A DNA stretch of 64,000 bases from Enterococcus_K sp051713825 (GTDB lineage: Bacteria; Bacillota; Bacilli; Lactobacillales; Enterococcaceae): assembly GCF_051713825.1 (NCBI RefSeq), contig NZ_JBIOQR010000001.1, positions 2,914,001-2,978,000 of the forward strand, given 5' to 3'. A program made the translations under genes and the position numbers. Below, in pieces: positions 7,954-17,924 of the stretch (position 1 is its first letter; each line of letters starts with the position of its first letter). Below the pieces are notes generated by a model. It saw only the letters and a list, made by a program, of their open reading frames with translations, did no database searches and was not told the origin of the DNA.

Positions 7954-9794
7954 TCCCACCAATCCTCCTCGTAAGGCTCATATGGAAGAGAAATATAGAA
8001 GGTCGAACCTTTTCCTTCCTTACTTTCAGCCCAAATTGAGCCACCATGCGCCTTAATTACTTCTCGAGAAATCGCCAAGCCAAGCCCTGTTCCACCTTGT
8101 GCACGAGCGCGTGCTTTATCTACACGATAGAACCGTTCAAAGACTCGAGCAAGATCCTTCTTAGGAATTCCTAGCCCTTGATCACTGATACTCAATACAA
8201 CATTATTATGTGTTTCAAGCAAACGGCAAGTAATTGTTCCTCCGTCTGGCGAATATTTGATTGCATTATTCATGATATTATCAATTACTTGAATAATCTT
8301 ATCTGTATCCACCTCAACCCACAAGTCTCTTTGGGTAAACTCTCGGCGAATTGTATATTTTTTTTCTTGATTGGTTACCATCATATCAAATCGATCCAAA
8401 ATAAAACTAATTAACTCATTATAATTAACGAATTCCTTTTGGATGTTTGCATTACCAGAATCCATTCTTGAAAGGCTGAGCAAGTCATTAATCATCCGAA
8501 TCATTCGATCAGTTTCTTCCAAGGTTACATTTAGAAAGTTTGGCGCAATTTCTGGATCTTGCCAAGCGCCTTCACTCAATGCTTCAATGTAACTTCTCAT
8601 GCTCGTTAATGGGGTGCGTAATTCATGAGAGACATTCGAAACAAACTCTCTTCGTTCTCTCTCCGTTTTTTCTTGCTCAGTGACATCATGTAACACCGCC
8701 ACTAGCCCACTAATGAACCCTGACTCACGACGAATCATCGCAAAATCAACGCGTAAAATCATTTGATCTTTTTCTTGGGCTGAAACGGAACGATCTAAAA
8801 CCATATCATCCGTATCCTCTAAGAGTTTTCTTAGCGTATACTCTTCCTCAATATCCAACAAGGTTAAAATTGATTCGCCAATTGCCTCTTCTGTCGTGAC
8901 ATCTAATAAAGAGAGCGCCATTTCATTAATGGTAATAATCTTACCTCGTCGATCTGTCGCAATAACACCATCCGTCATATGAGACAAGACGCTATCCAAT
9001 CGATTCCGCTCAGATTCCATGGTATCTTGGGCCTCGGCGATTCGCTCAGCTAGTTGGTTAAACGTATCGGCCAGCTGACCCAATTCATCCTTCCCATGCA
9101 CCTGAACCTTGCCTGAATAGTCGCCACGTGCAATCCGTAATGCTTGCTCTTTTAATTCGCCAATCGGCTGTGTAATTGAACGAGAAACAAGAACAGCGAC
9201 AACAATTGAGATAAGTCCCGCAATCATTGACGCAGTAAAGAAGATTAACGCCGTATCACTAATTTCCGAATATTTTTTTTCAATATCACTTTTAACGTAA
9301 AGAACCCCGATATTGGCATCGCCAGTCGGGGACTGAATCGGTTGTATATTGATGTTCACTCGTTTATCAGTGCTTGGATCAAGCACGACCTCTTGTTTGC
9401 TGGTGAAATCATTGGCTCGCGTATAGTCATTTTTTTTGCCGATGATACTAGAATCATTCGAGCGGTTAGTTGCCCGAACAATCCCTTTATCATCAATCAC
9501 ACGAACCTCAATCACATCAGGTAACGAGCTACTATTAATAATTCGTTGAATATTCGCTGTCACGTCTTCTGTTTCTTGTCCGTCTTCGCCTTTTTTATTC
9601 AATTCTGGTCCAACCGTTGAAGCAAGACCGGTCACTCGAGAATTCATATCCGTAATAAAATTATTGATAGTCTCCTTCTCTAATCCTCGAATAAAATAAG
9701 CCCCAATAATCTGAATAGCAATCAGTAAAATTAAAATAAACGCTAGGGCAATCTTGAAATTCACTGATTGATAAAAACGAACTTTATTTTTCAT
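7950..9794 (-). CDS. walK: Cell-wall sensor histidine kinase WalK
   Basis: A 614-aa kinase. Domains in order: TM1 (about 14-36), extracytoplasmic Cache-like sensor (40-180), TM2 (181-203), HAMP (203-256), PAS (262-370), HisKA with phospho-acceptor His390 in SHELRTPLTSMRSY, and HATPase with the N box NNAIKYSPDGG and the G boxes DQGLGIP and GGTGLGLAISREV. This order is that of WalK/VicK with its extracellular sensor, as in Bacillus and enterococci. It phosphorylates WalR to control autolysins and wall metabolism, and is usually essential. The start lies six bases behind walR. Confidence 0.97.
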   Translation of the reverse strand: MKNKVRFYQSVNFKIALAFILILLIAIQIIGAYFIRGLEKETINNFITDMNSRVTGLASTVGPELNKKGEDGQETEDVTANIQRIINSSSLPDVIEVRVIDDKGIVRATNRSNDSSIIGKKNDYTRANDFTSKQEVVLDPSTDKRVNINIQPIQSPTGDANIGVLYVKSDIEKKYSEISDTALIFFTASMIAGLISIVVAVLVSRSITQPIGELKEQALRIARGDYSGKVQVHGKDELGQLADTFNQLAERIAEAQDTMESERNRLDSVLSHMTDGVIATDRRGKIITINEMALSLLDVTTEEAIGESILTLLDIEEEYTLRKLLEDTDDMVLDRSVSAQEKDQMILRVDFAMIRRESGFISGLVAVLHDVTEQEKTERERREFVSNVSHELRTPLTSMRSYIEALSEGAWQDPEIAPNFLNVTLEETDRMIRMINDLLSLSRMDSGNANIQKEFVNYNELISFILDRFDMMVTNQEKKYTIRREFTQRDLWVEVDTDKIIQVIDNIMNNAIKYSPDGGTITCRLLETHNNVVLSISDQGLGIPKKDLARVFERFYRVDKARARAQGGTGLGLAISREVIKAHGGSIWAESKEGKGSTFYISLPYEPYEEDWWE

Positions 9795-9800
9795 GCAAGC

Positions 9801-10505
9801 TTACTCCTGTTCCGGATTACGTAAGTAGTAACCAACACCACGGCGCGTCACTAAATAATTAGGATGACTTGGGTTGTCTTCAATCTTCTCACGCAAACGT
9901 CTCACCGTTACATCGACCGTCCGAACATCGCCAAAATAGTCGTAACCCCAAACAGTTTGTAACAAATGCTCACGTGTCATTACTTGACCAATGTGTTTGG
10001 CTAGATAAAATAATAATTCAAATTCACGATGTGTTAATTCAATCGTTCCCCCATGTTTTGTCACCATATAAGCATCTGGATGAATCGTCAAATCACCAAT
10101 CGATAACTCTGATGGCGCAGTCTCTTCCGCTTCTTTGGCAGGAACCGCACCTCTTCGTAAATTGGCTTTTACACGAGCGACGAGCTCACGATTAGAAAAA
10201 GGTTTGGTTACGTAATCGTCTGCCCCTAATTCTAGCCCCAATACTTTGTCGATTTCAGAATCTTTTGCAGTTACCATAATAATCGGCATGTCATACGTTT
10301 TGCGCACTTCACGAGCCACTTCAAGTCCATCCATTTTTGGCAACATCAAATCAAGTAAAATTAAGTCTGGTTCAACTTCCTTCACCCGTTCCAATGCTTC
10401 TTCACCATCATAGGCTGTAAACACCTCATAGCCTTCTTTTGTCAAATTAAATTTCACAATATCTGAAATTGGTTTCTCATCATCTACTACTAATATTTTT
10501 TTCAT
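9801..10505 (-). CDS. walR: Response regulator WalR
   Basis: A 234-aa OmpR-family regulator. The receiver domain begins MKKILVVDDEKPISD and has the phospho-acceptor Asp in DLILLDLMLP. The C-terminal winged helix contains LTHREFELLFYLAKH and RTVDVTVRRLREK. The ATG at 10505 has GAGGTGG suitably placed, so the nine upstream codons of the longer frame are rejected. It is the first gene of walRKHIJ and is transcribed from the promoter just upstream. Confidence 0.97.
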   Translation of the reverse strand: MKKILVVDDEKPISDIVKFNLTKEGYEVFTAYDGEEALERVKEVEPDLILLDLMLPKMDGLEVAREVRKTYDMPIIMVTAKDSEIDKVLGLELGADDYVTKPFSNRELVARVKANLRRGAVPAKEAEETAPSELSIGDLTIHPDAYMVTKHGGTIELTHREFELLFYLAKHIGQVMTREHLLQTVWGYDYFGDVRTVDVTVRRLREKIEDNPSHPNYLVTRRGVGYYLRNPEQE

Positions 10506-10550
10506 TAGAAGCCACCTCGGTTTCATTTTCATCTCTATTGATTCTTACTC

Positions 10551-10556
10551 ATTATA
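10551..10556 (-). promoter_or_regulatory. -10 element of the walRKHIJ promoter
   Basis: A perfect TATAAT on the minus strand, 46 bases before the walR start. No good -35 hexamer is visible at 17-18 bases. Confidence 0.55.
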
Positions 10557-10659
10557 CCTCATTTCTGAAATTCTTTCATCCTTCGTAAATCTACAGTAGA
10601 AAAAACTGAGATTTTTTGTGCATAGATAGCACATTTCATATCCATAAAATAGTTGTTAA

Positions 10660-10705
10660 GGTAAAAAAAAGGAACAAAAATCAACCTGTGATTTTTGTTC
10701 CTTTT
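10660..10705 (-). terminator. Terminator of the aquaporin gene
   Basis: A 17-bp perfect stem (10667-10683 with 10689-10705), loop of five bases, then eight T on the minus strand. It insulates aquaporin from walR. Confidence 0.85.
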
Positions 10706-10725
10706 AATAGTTTTTGAAGGATGAC

Positions 10726-11391
10726 CTATTCTTCTGTGTTCAACAAAGCTTTAGCCACTACGGCTGCTAGTAAACCACCAATGATTGGCGCCACGATAAA
10801 TACCCAAAGCTGACTAAGTGCATCGCCACCGACGAAGATTGCTGGGCCAATACTTCTTGCTGGGTTTGCAGACATTCCTGTTAATGGAATCCCTACAAAA
10901 TGAACAAGTGTTAGAGTCAAACCAATCACGAGTCCGGCAAGCTTGCTGTTTCCTTTTGACGCACTGGTTACCGTCATAATAACTAAGACAAAAATGAATG
11001 TTAAGATGATTTCGACAGCCAAAGCACCGCCTGTTCCTAACTCGCTAAAACCATTTTGGCCTAAATTTTCTAGTGACTTTCCAGCATCGCTCAATAAAAA
11101 TCGTAAGGTGAAGCTTGCTAAAATAGCCCCAAGTACTTGGCTTACCACATAATAAAGTAATTCTGTTGCTGTGATTCGTTTGTTAACCCACATAGCGATT
11201 GAAACAGCCGGGTTCAAATGAGCTCCTGAGACCGTCCCAATACTATAAGCCGCGGCCACAATCGTTAAGCCGAATGCCAAGGCAATACCTGGAATTCCAA
11301 TCCCATCAATTCCCCCGCCTAGAACAGCAGTTGCCGTTCCGATAAACACTAAAATAAATGTACCAATAAGTTCTGCTATTGCTTTTTTCAA
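10726..11391 (-). CDS. MIP-family aquaporin (AqpZ-like)
   Basis: A six-helix channel of 221 aa with both NPA boxes, SGAHLNPAVSI and TGMSANPARSIGP. The His in LVHFVGIP and the Arg after the second NPA correspond to selectivity-filter residues of water-specific AqpZ rather than the Trp/Phe set of GlpF. The usual filter Thr is replaced by Met. I start at the TTG at 11391 (LKKAIAELIGT), preceded by GAGGTGG; an ATG 18 bases further up is the alternative. Likely role: water or small-solute flux during osmotic change. Single gene. Confidence 0.85.
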   Translation of the reverse strand: MKKAIAELIGTFILVFIGTATAVLGGGIDGIGIPGIALAFGLTIVAAAYSIGTVSGAHLNPAVSIAMWVNKRITATELLYYVVSQVLGAILASFTLRFLLSDAGKSLENLGQNGFSELGTGGALAVEIILTFIFVLVIMTVTSASKGNSKLAGLVIGLTLTLVHFVGIPLTGMSANPARSIGPAIFVGGDALSQLWVFIVAPIIGGLLAAVVAKALLNTEE

Positions 11392-11544
11392 AATTTCCAC
11401 CTCTTTCATGAAATCAATCATATCATTTTCAGAAAGAAAATGGGTAACTTTTGCATTATTATTTTTGAAATAAAAATTAGTTTTTTCTCATTCTTGTCTT
11501 TTGTTATTTATCTTGGTTTACAGGTCAAGCCATTTTCTTATAAA

Positions 11545-11590
11545 AACAGACATTAAGGTTAAATTTGCTAAACAAATTCATCCTTAATGC
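11545..11590 (-). terminator. Probable terminator behind degV
   Basis: A two-part imperfect stem (CATTAAGG with CCTTAATG, and an inner AAATTTG/CAAATTT) followed on the minus strand by TGTTTTTAT. Confidence 0.6.
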
Positions 11591-11604
11591 CCTCTATAGT
11601 CTCA

Positions 11605-12462
11605 TTACTTAATAATTTGAATACCCACGCCTAGTAGTCCTGGTCCCGTATGAACAACCAATGCTGGAGAAATTTGACCAAAGTAGATTTGACCAACTTT
11701 AGGGAACGTTTCTTGTAGTTTGGTTTTCATCCACTCTGCATCAATTAAAGCATCACCATGCGCTACCGCCAAGTTAAAGTGAACATGCTCGCCAACGAAT
11801 TTTTTTACTAATTCAACGGTCTTTTCTAAACTTTTCTTGCGGCCACGTGCTTTTGCAACTGTATGATAAATTCCTTCGTCGTTACAAGAAATAATCGGGT
11901 TCAACTTCAAGGCATTCCCCAAGATTGAAGCAACCAAACCAATTCGTCCACCCTTTTGCAAATATTCCAAGGTCGCTACATTAAAGTAGACTTTGTTTCT
12001 TTTAATTTCATCACTCAATTGTTTTTTTAAAGTCGTCCATCCAGTGCCCGCATTCAAAAGCTCAGCTGCACGTATTGCTTGAAAGCCTGCACCAATCCCA
12101 ATATTTTTAGTATCTAAAACAAATGTCTCTAACCCTTGGTACTGCTCACCTATCAAACGAACCACATTAAATGTCCCACTTAAACCACTAGAGATAGTAA
12201 TTGCTAACACTTTTTCATAACCATCTTCTTTAATTTTATCAAAGATTTGTGTAATCGCCTCTCCATCTGGTAAGGAAGTGCTTGGGATTTCTACTGGCAA
12301 TTTTTTATAGATTTCGTCAGCAGTAATATCCACTTTATCCGTATACTCTCGATCCTTATATATAATTTTCAACGGAATCATGTACATATTTTCTTGTTTG
12401 ATAATTTCCTCCGGTACATCTGTTCCTGAGTCTACCAAAATAGCGATTTTTTCTTTATTCAT
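11605..12462 (-). CDS. DegV-family fatty-acid-binding protein
   Basis: A 285-aa DegV protein. The N-terminal IAILVDSGTDVPEEI and central ISSGLSGTFNVVRL motifs line the fatty-acid pocket, and the C-terminal half carries LEYLQKGGRIG. DegV/FakB proteins bind fatty acids and present them to the FakA kinase for phospholipid synthesis; fakA is not in the window. The ATG at 12462 overlaps the end of the DUF1836 gene by eight bases, so the two are probably translationally coupled. Confidence 0.92.
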   Translation of the reverse strand: MNKEKIAILVDSGTDVPEEIIKQENMYMIPLKIIYKDREYTDKVDITADEIYKKLPVEIPSTSLPDGEAITQIFDKIKEDGYEKVLAITISSGLSGTFNVVRLIGEQYQGLETFVLDTKNIGIGAGFQAIRAAELLNAGTGWTTLKKQLSDEIKRNKVYFNVATLEYLQKGGRIGLVASILGNALKLNPIISCNDEGIYHTVAKARGRKKSLEKTVELVKKFVGEHVHFNLAVAHGDALIDAEWMKTKLQETFPKVGQIYFGQISPALVVHTGPGLLGVGIQIIK

Positions 12463-13015
12463 CAAAGTGTCCCTCTTTCATATAATTCATTTCAAGTTCA
12501 ATCATTTTCTCTGCTAAAAGCTTGGCTGCAAACGAAGCAGTCGCCGCTTTTACCGCTAAGTATTCAAGTCTAACTTCCTGTTGTGCAATCGTGACCGTTT
12601 CCCCACGAGCTTGGCGACAAGCAATATGAATCGCCTGTTCCTGCTCTTGACAAAATAGATTATAGGCCTCTCTTATGCCAACTGCTTTTCCTTGAAATAA
12701 AATTCCTTCTTTGATTTCTGGAATTGTCAGTACTTGTTTTAACAAGGTAATAGCCACCAAAAAAGCCACATGCCGTTTGGAGTAACGTTTTTTTTCAGGT
12801 GCCGGGATAAGTCCTAGTTTGACATAATTATTCACCATGGAAGAGGTCAATAACGTATGTTTATCTGGCTCAATCACAGGCGAAAGATAGCGATCAATCA
12901 AGGTAATCACTTGATCCATATATAAATCAAGTTCAGGTAACTCTTCCCACTTGGGTAAATGAAACGCGGAAAGCTCTTGGCTCCATTTTTCGAGTTCTTT
13001 TTTTAATTCATTCAT
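12455..13015 (-). CDS. DUF1836-domain protein
   Basis: A 186-aa soluble protein with a MerR-like helix-turn-helix region (LLTSSMVNNYVKLGLIPAPEKKRYSKR), characteristic of DUF1836 proteins. Those often lie beside degV-type genes in Firmicutes. The start at 13015 (MNELKKEL) has AGAGGTGA directly upstream; the longer frame to 13099 lacks support. The HTH suggests DNA binding, perhaps regulation of the degV operon, but no function is established. Confidence 0.75.
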   Translation of the reverse strand: MNELKKELEKWSQELSAFHLPKWEELPELDLYMDQVITLIDRYLSPVIEPDKHTLLTSSMVNNYVKLGLIPAPEKKRYSKRHVAFLVAITLLKQVLTIPEIKEGILFQGKAVGIREAYNLFCQEQEQAIHIACRQARGETVTIAQQEVRLEYLAVKAATASFAAKLLAEKMIELEMNYMKEGHFDE

Positions 13016-13402
13016 ACGTTCACCTCTAATAAATTTCAATAACATCTTATCATAGTTTTCAAAAACATTCAAATTAGTTTCGAAAACTAGATAGTACATT
13101 TTTTGATTACTTGTGAAATTGACAAAAAATTTTCATGCTTATCAATAGTAATTCCTTATTCTTCAGAAATACCTAATGCCTATCCAAAAAGAATTAGCGG
13201 AAACGTTTAAATAACCTTCCTTTTTAAAAATCAAACTATTGAATATCACATTCATTCGACTTTTATTGGAATCAACCTTTACATCTACTTAAAATTCGAT
13301 TAAAAGCTGAATGTATTCGTTTCATAATTCCAGTATCCGCTTTTCTTACGAAGAAACTCATGGTATCTTTATTCATATTTAAAAGAGAAGGGTGCATGAA
13401 TA
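13016..13402. other. Intergenic region between DUF1836 and the Mga-like gene
   Basis: AT-rich divergent promoter region. No convincing gene, RNA or strong hairpin was found. Confidence 0.5.
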
Positions 13403-14920
13403 ATGATTCTAAACAAGCGTGAAGTAGGCAAACTCGTTTTCCTAAAATATCTCGTGACAAAGGACAATCCTATCAGTAAAGACTGGCTTCTTACTGAGCT
13501 GGCTGTCTCAGCATCCACATTAAAAAGATATGTTCAATCCATAAACGAAGACTTACACAATATAAAAGAATTTAATCAAATTAAGATAATCGAAGAAGTT
13601 GGCTACTCTATAGATAATCCCACACCGTTTAATAGTCAATACGTATTACGAAAAATGAACTATCGATACCATATCAATTCACTACAATTCCAACTACTTG
13701 AAAGGATTTTTTCAACTTCAATCAGAAGCATTCATGACTTGGCAGCTTCTTTAGCCATCAGCCTGCCTTATATTTATAAATTGTTACTGACTGCTAACCA
13801 ATTCCTAAAACCCTTTCATATTCAAATTGACTACTCCTTTAACGCAGACAGCCTGGGCATTTCTGGAAGCAATGCGAATATTCGCCTTTTTGAAACCTAT
13901 TTTTTTTGGAATGTCACACAGGGCATTGAGTGGCTCTTTAAAAATATCTCAGTTGATGAACTATTTTCTTGTTTCACAGAACGAGAATTCAAAGCCATCT
14001 TTGACTCATCTTTAGCTAAACAAACCAAGTTTTTACACTCTTTAGCTATCATTCATCAGATTTATCCCGTTCGAAAAAAAAAATTACATCTAGAAGAATC
14101 TGTAAAACAAATCTTAGCTGTATTTCAAGACATCAATGATTTGTCAGGACCACTTAATAGATTGTTACAGACGCACTATCCGATGATCCAGGATAGCGAG
14201 GCCTTACTTTCTGAAAGACTTTTTTTTAATTTTATGAGTCGGATATTTAATTCCTATAAAGATCCACATGAAATTCAACTCCAAATTGGTCAGCGTCTCC
14301 TTCAGTTAGACAATGAACTGATTGATTTTTGCAAACAGCTCATTAATGCTCTGACACTTGAAAATCCTGAGATGAAAGACATGAGCAATTACCATGAGTT
14401 AAAATGTGAGCTTTCGTATTTTTTTTCCATCTATATAATTAACATTCGCTCTATCGGTTTTGATTCCTCTCATTTGCAAGACTTTATGTTTATCAATCCG
14501 ACAATGCAAACAGTCAAATCTAAACTGTATCAAAAAGGAGAACGCTTTTTCAATCAGTTTCTAGAAAAAACAGCCTTTATAAATAAAGACGAAATTTCTA
14601 GCTTTCATCTCACGCTAGGACATAGCTTAGTCTATTATTTTTTATCACAGATGAAACAACGACCCTTAAAAATCTATGTTCAATTTTCCAAAAATATGTT
14701 TGGTGCCGTCTATATTCATAGTCAGCTCTACAATTTTTTTGGTCGCGAAAATATAGAAGTCATTGAAGATATGACAACCGCAGATATTATTATCTCTGAT
14801 TTTTATGAAAAACGTTATAAAAGTGACAACTATTTTTATTTTGATGACCCCACTAATCAAGAAAGCTGGAGCCGACTCTTTACTTTTGTCCATCGCTATC
14901 AGATTAGCCACACGCTCTAG
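13403..14920 (+). CDS. Mga/AtxA-like transcriptional regulator
   Basis: A 505-aa protein with two N-terminal HTH segments (SKDWLLTELAVSASTLKRYVQSI and IHDLAASLAISLPYIYKLL), a long helical middle compatible with PRD-like domains, and a C-terminal EIIB-like part (LKIYVQFSKNMFGAVYIHSQL). This is the architecture of the Mga helix-turn-helix family of Gram-positive virulence and sugar-responsive regulators. It stands alone with no PTS or surface-protein gene beside it, so its target is not apparent. The start at 13403 has no strong SD; the exact beginning is uncertain. Confidence 0.75.
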   Translation: MILNKREVGKLVFLKYLVTKDNPISKDWLLTELAVSASTLKRYVQSINEDLHNIKEFNQIKIIEEVGYSIDNPTPFNSQYVLRKMNYRYHINSLQFQLLERIFSTSIRSIHDLAASLAISLPYIYKLLLTANQFLKPFHIQIDYSFNADSLGISGSNANIRLFETYFFWNVTQGIEWLFKNISVDELFSCFTEREFKAIFDSSLAKQTKFLHSLAIIHQIYPVRKKKLHLEESVKQILAVFQDINDLSGPLNRLLQTHYPMIQDSEALLSERLFFNFMSRIFNSYKDPHEIQLQIGQRLLQLDNELIDFCKQLINALTLENPEMKDMSNYHELKCELSYFFSIYIINIRSIGFDSSHLQDFMFINPTMQTVKSKLYQKGERFFNQFLEKTAFINKDEISSFHLTLGHSLVYYFLSQMKQRPLKIYVQFSKNMFGAVYIHSQLYNFFGRENIEVIEDMTTADIIISDFYEKRYKSDNYFYFDDPTNQESWSRLFTFVHRYQISHTL

Positions 14921-14969
14921 ATACAGCTTGGTTATTTTACAATTTTCACACGATTTAGGTTCGAAATAA

Positions 14970-15104
14970 GAGCGCAGGACCTAACTTTTTAAGTTACATC
15001 CTGCGCTCATAGTGCTGTAAAACACAACGAAGTATGAGTTGATGTTGCACAGTGACTATACCCGGTGCTCGGAGTTAAACGCTTCTGTCCCAACCCCAAC
15101 CTTC
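14970..15104. repeat. Dispersed repeat with hairpin, shared with 36408-36590
   Basis: Begins with an 18-bp imperfect stem (14970-14987 with 14991-15008; outer GAGCGCAGGA, inner TAACTT). It ends with CTCGGAGTTAAACGCTTC and TGTCCCAACC, which recur with two changes at 36555-36585. It separates two convergent genes and probably acts as a terminator. Confidence 0.6.
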
Positions 15105-15110
15105 GTTGTT

Positions 15111-16145
15111 TTATTCAATTAATGCATCATTTCGTTGATCAAATTTATGATTATGGGAAGAAACCATTGCATAGTTGCTGCTCTCAGGTGCTAGATACTG
15201 TTTGATTTGATTGATACTCGTCGCTGCATCTTGAAAGGCACCAGCCAAAAGATAGAGCTTTCCCTTTGAGAACTGGATATCCCCGGCCGCATAAATCCCT
15301 TCAACATTTGTTTTCGTCGGCTCTTCACAAGAAAAATAGAAATCCTGTTCTTTGGCGAAAGAAAACTCGAGTGTTTCTAAAAACGAACTATCTCGCTCAT
15401 GACCATGCTGGACTAACAGGTGATCCGCTTCTAACATCATCTGATTTTTTAATTGAAGTCTCAGTTGCCCGCTGTGGCTCTTATCTATCTGGTGAATCTC
15501 GCTATTTAGGAGAATCTCCCCACCATTCGTTTGAAAATTGCGAATAGCTGTCTCATGTGCCTTTAGCTTGTTACCTCTATAAATCAATTTTACTTGATGC
15601 GCATACTTCAAACAATCATTTGCATAATCAACCGCCGCATCTCCACCACCAGAAACGAGAATCTGTTTTCCCCGAAGCTCTTTTTGACTAGGAAAAGTGT
15701 AATGAATCGCTGATTGAAGTTCCTCAGAAATGACTAATTCCAGTTTTGTGGGTGACACAATCCCACCCCCAATTGCAAACAGAATTGCTCGACAAGGATG
15801 GATACGACCTGTTGCATCCTCCACATAAAATAACTGTTCCTCTTGTTTAATTTGCACAGCCTTTGCCTTCGTATAGATTGTTGCCTCAAAGGTAGTCGCT
15901 TGTTGAATTAGGTTTTCTCTAATTATTTTGCCTTTAGTCGGCGGTAACCCACCCACGTCCCAAACAAATTTTTCAGGGTAAAAGTTTAGTTTCCCGCCTA
16001 ATTCTTCCTGAGCTTCTAAAAGCGTCACGCTAATATCGCGTAACCCTGCGTAAAAAGCCCCATATAAGCCTGCTGGACCACCACCTATAATAACCAAATC
16101 AACTTGTTTTTCTAACTGTTTATCTAGGTCGTTGCTATTTCCCAT
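15111..16145 (-). CDS. FAD-dependent NAD(P)H oxidoreductase (ferredoxin-NADP reductase type 2-like)
   Basis: A 344-aa flavoprotein of the thioredoxin-reductase superfamily. The FAD motif is VDLVIIGGGPAGLYGAFYAG near residue 17, the NADPH motif QILVSGGGDAAVDYA is central, and the C-terminal FAD motif is VEGIYAAGDIQFS. It lacks the CxxC of thioredoxin reductase and resembles YumC-type reductases. It overlaps the end of the iron-binding lipoprotein gene by 11 bases and is the last gene of a Fur-box operon. A role in reducing imported ferric complexes is the natural inference. Confidence 0.8.
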   Translation of the reverse strand: MGNSNDLDKQLEKQVDLVIIGGGPAGLYGAFYAGLRDISVTLLEAQEELGGKLNFYPEKFVWDVGGLPPTKGKIIRENLIQQATTFEATIYTKAKAVQIKQEEQLFYVEDATGRIHPCRAILFAIGGGIVSPTKLELVISEELQSAIHYTFPSQKELRGKQILVSGGGDAAVDYANDCLKYAHQVKLIYRGNKLKAHETAIRNFQTNGGEILLNSEIHQIDKSHSGQLRLQLKNQMMLEADHLLVQHGHERDSSFLETLEFSFAKEQDFYFSCEEPTKTNVEGIYAAGDIQFSKGKLYLLAGAFQDAATSINQIKQYLAPESSNYAMVSSHNHKFDQRNDALIE

Positions 16146-17145
16146 ACAATTCCTCCGCCAGCTGCTCCATTCCTGTTAGAGATTGATAACCATAACCAAA
16201 CATGTAGTTATAATCGACGGAATAGACCTGTTTGTTTTTAACAGCCTTCAGACTAGAAATTTTTTCGTTAGACAACACAGCCTGCACCATCTCATCTTTT
16301 TTGGCGCCTTCTTTATAGGTTGACCAATCTGGAACAATTAGAACATCCGGATCACGTTGAATCAAGGTTTCCAGCGATGCGTCCCCTTGAATATCTCCTA
16401 AAGCATTATCTAATTTAACCATTTTCATCATTGAGTTAAAAAAACTCTCCCCACTTGCTGAGTAAATGGACAGATCACTAGGATCGCTCATGAACAATAA
16501 CGCAAAGGTTTGCTCTTTTCCTACTTCAGTAACTTGCTTTTTCAAGGCACTCTCTCGGCCTTTTAGTTCTTCTTTAAAATTCTCTCCTGCTGATTGCACA
16601 TCAAACAATTCACTCAAATGGTCAATGTCATGATACACCGATTCAAAGGTTGCTTTATCTGTTGAGGTTTCTTGAACAAAGGTCGCAATCCCCATCTCAT
16701 TGATTGAATCAACCGTGCCATTGCCCCACTCCTCATTTTCAAATAATCCCCCACGACCATAAATTAAATCCGGATCGACACTCAAAGCAGCCTCTTTACT
16801 AAGATACCCATCAGATAGATGATTCAGTTTACTAAATTCTTGGGAGACCTCTTCATCTGACATGCCAAAAACAGCGCCGACACCTACAATTCGATCTTGT
16901 AAGCCCAAATGTAACAGCAATTCAGCAGCTGGTTGTGTATTCGCTAACACTCGTTCTGGTGCTTTCTCAAAAACCTGCTCCTTCACACGCCACTCAGTCC
17001 CTCCCTCAGCCTTCGTGAAATTTTGAATCGTCACAGGATATCCTTCTTCTTTTTCAGTGCTCTTTGTTGGCTCACTCTTTGAACCACATCCGGTAAAGAG
17101 TGCTAATGCCGTGATTGTTATAAGTACTGTTGCCCACTTTTTCAT
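16135..17145 (-). CDS. Iron-complex ABC transporter substrate-binding lipoprotein
   Basis: Signal peptide with lipobox (LALFTGC, Cys about residue 20), then a class III (FecB/BtuF/PeriBP) binding fold. RVLANTQPAAELLLHLGLQDRIVG and DPDVLIVPD are typical of ferric siderophore, heme or cobalamin binding proteins. The mature protein is anchored on the outer membrane face and hands ligand to the permease at 17925. The start is the ATG at 17145 rather than the adjacent TTG. The ligand cannot be told from sequence; the Fur box points to an iron complex. Confidence 0.88.
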   Translation of the reverse strand: MKKWATVLITITALALFTGCGSKSEPTKSTEKEEGYPVTIQNFTKAEGGTEWRVKEQVFEKAPERVLANTQPAAELLLHLGLQDRIVGVGAVFGMSDEEVSQEFSKLNHLSDGYLSKEAALSVDPDLIYGRGGLFENEEWGNGTVDSINEMGIATFVQETSTDKATFESVYHDIDHLSELFDVQSAGENFKEELKGRESALKKQVTEVGKEQTFALLFMSDPSDLSIYSASGESFFNSMMKMVKLDNALGDIQGDASLETLIQRDPDVLIVPDWSTYKEGAKKDEMVQAVLSNEKISSLKAVKNKQVYSVDYNYMFGYGYQSLTGMEQLAEELYGK

Positions 17146-17158
17146 CAATAAATTCCAC

Positions 17159-17920
17159 CTATTCTATATAATAATGAAACGCCAAATTCTGTGTGATAGG
17201 ATTTCTATAAATCTCACATTGAACACCATATAGCGTTTCTATCAACTGTTTTGTTAAAACTTCTTCAGGCGTTCCTTCTGCCACCACTTGACCATCCTTC
17301 ATAGCAAACAAGTAGTCACAAAAAGAGGCAGCCATATCTAGATCATGCAACGCTGCCAACACACCAATCTCTAATTTTTTTACACGGTTCATTAATTCCA
17401 ATTGATAGCGGATATCCAAGTGATTCGTTGGCTCATCCAAAATCAAAAACTCCGGCTGTTGAGCAAGTGCCCGCGCGAGAATGACCCGCTGTTTTTCTCC
17501 TCCAGATAATGACAAAAAACTTTCTTCTCGATACGCTGTCAGTCCCATCTCTTCAAGTGCGCGCGCCACAATTGAATAATCCTCTGCCGTATCACTCTCC
17601 AACAACCGTTTATGTGGCATTCTTCCTAATAACACCATCTGAGAAACACTAAAATCAAAACTCAACTCGTTAAATTGCCCAACGACACCGATTTTTTGAG
17701 CCACCTTTTTCGCTGGTGTTTTTAATAGATCCATTCCTCGAAATGAAACAGTTCCTTCTGTTGGAACCAGCCCTTTATAGATAGTTTTCAAGAGAGTCGA
17801 TTTACCACTCCCATTGGCACCAATAATTCCCACAAATTGATTGGTCTTCATCGAAAGTGCCACTTTGTCCAAAATTCTTTTTTTCCCTATCTTGACGGAT
17901 AGATTATTTACTTCAAGCAT
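17159..17920 (-). CDS. Iron-complex ABC transporter ATPase (FecE/FepC type)
   Basis: A 253-aa ABC ATPase with Walker A GANGSGKSTLL, Q-loop GVVGQFNEL, signature LSGGEKQRVILARAL, Walker B FLILDEPTNHLD and H-loop ALHDLD. NHLD after Walker B is usual for siderophore/heme/B12 importers. I start at the ATG at 17920 (MLEVNNLSV), preceded by GGGGGATAAAG, rather than five codons upstream. It lies between the permease and the binding protein in a four-gene Fur-regulated operon. Confidence 0.92.
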   Translation of the reverse strand: MLEVNNLSVKIGKKRILDKVALSMKTNQFVGIIGANGSGKSTLLKTIYKGLVPTEGTVSFRGMDLLKTPAKKVAQKIGVVGQFNELSFDFSVSQMVLLGRMPHKRLLESDTAEDYSIVARALEEMGLTAYREESFLSLSGGEKQRVILARALAQQPEFLILDEPTNHLDIRYQLELMNRVKKLEIGVLAALHDLDMAASFCDYLFAMKDGQVVAEGTPEEVLTKQLIETLYGVQCEIYRNPITQNLAFHYYIE

Positions 17921-17924
17921 TTCT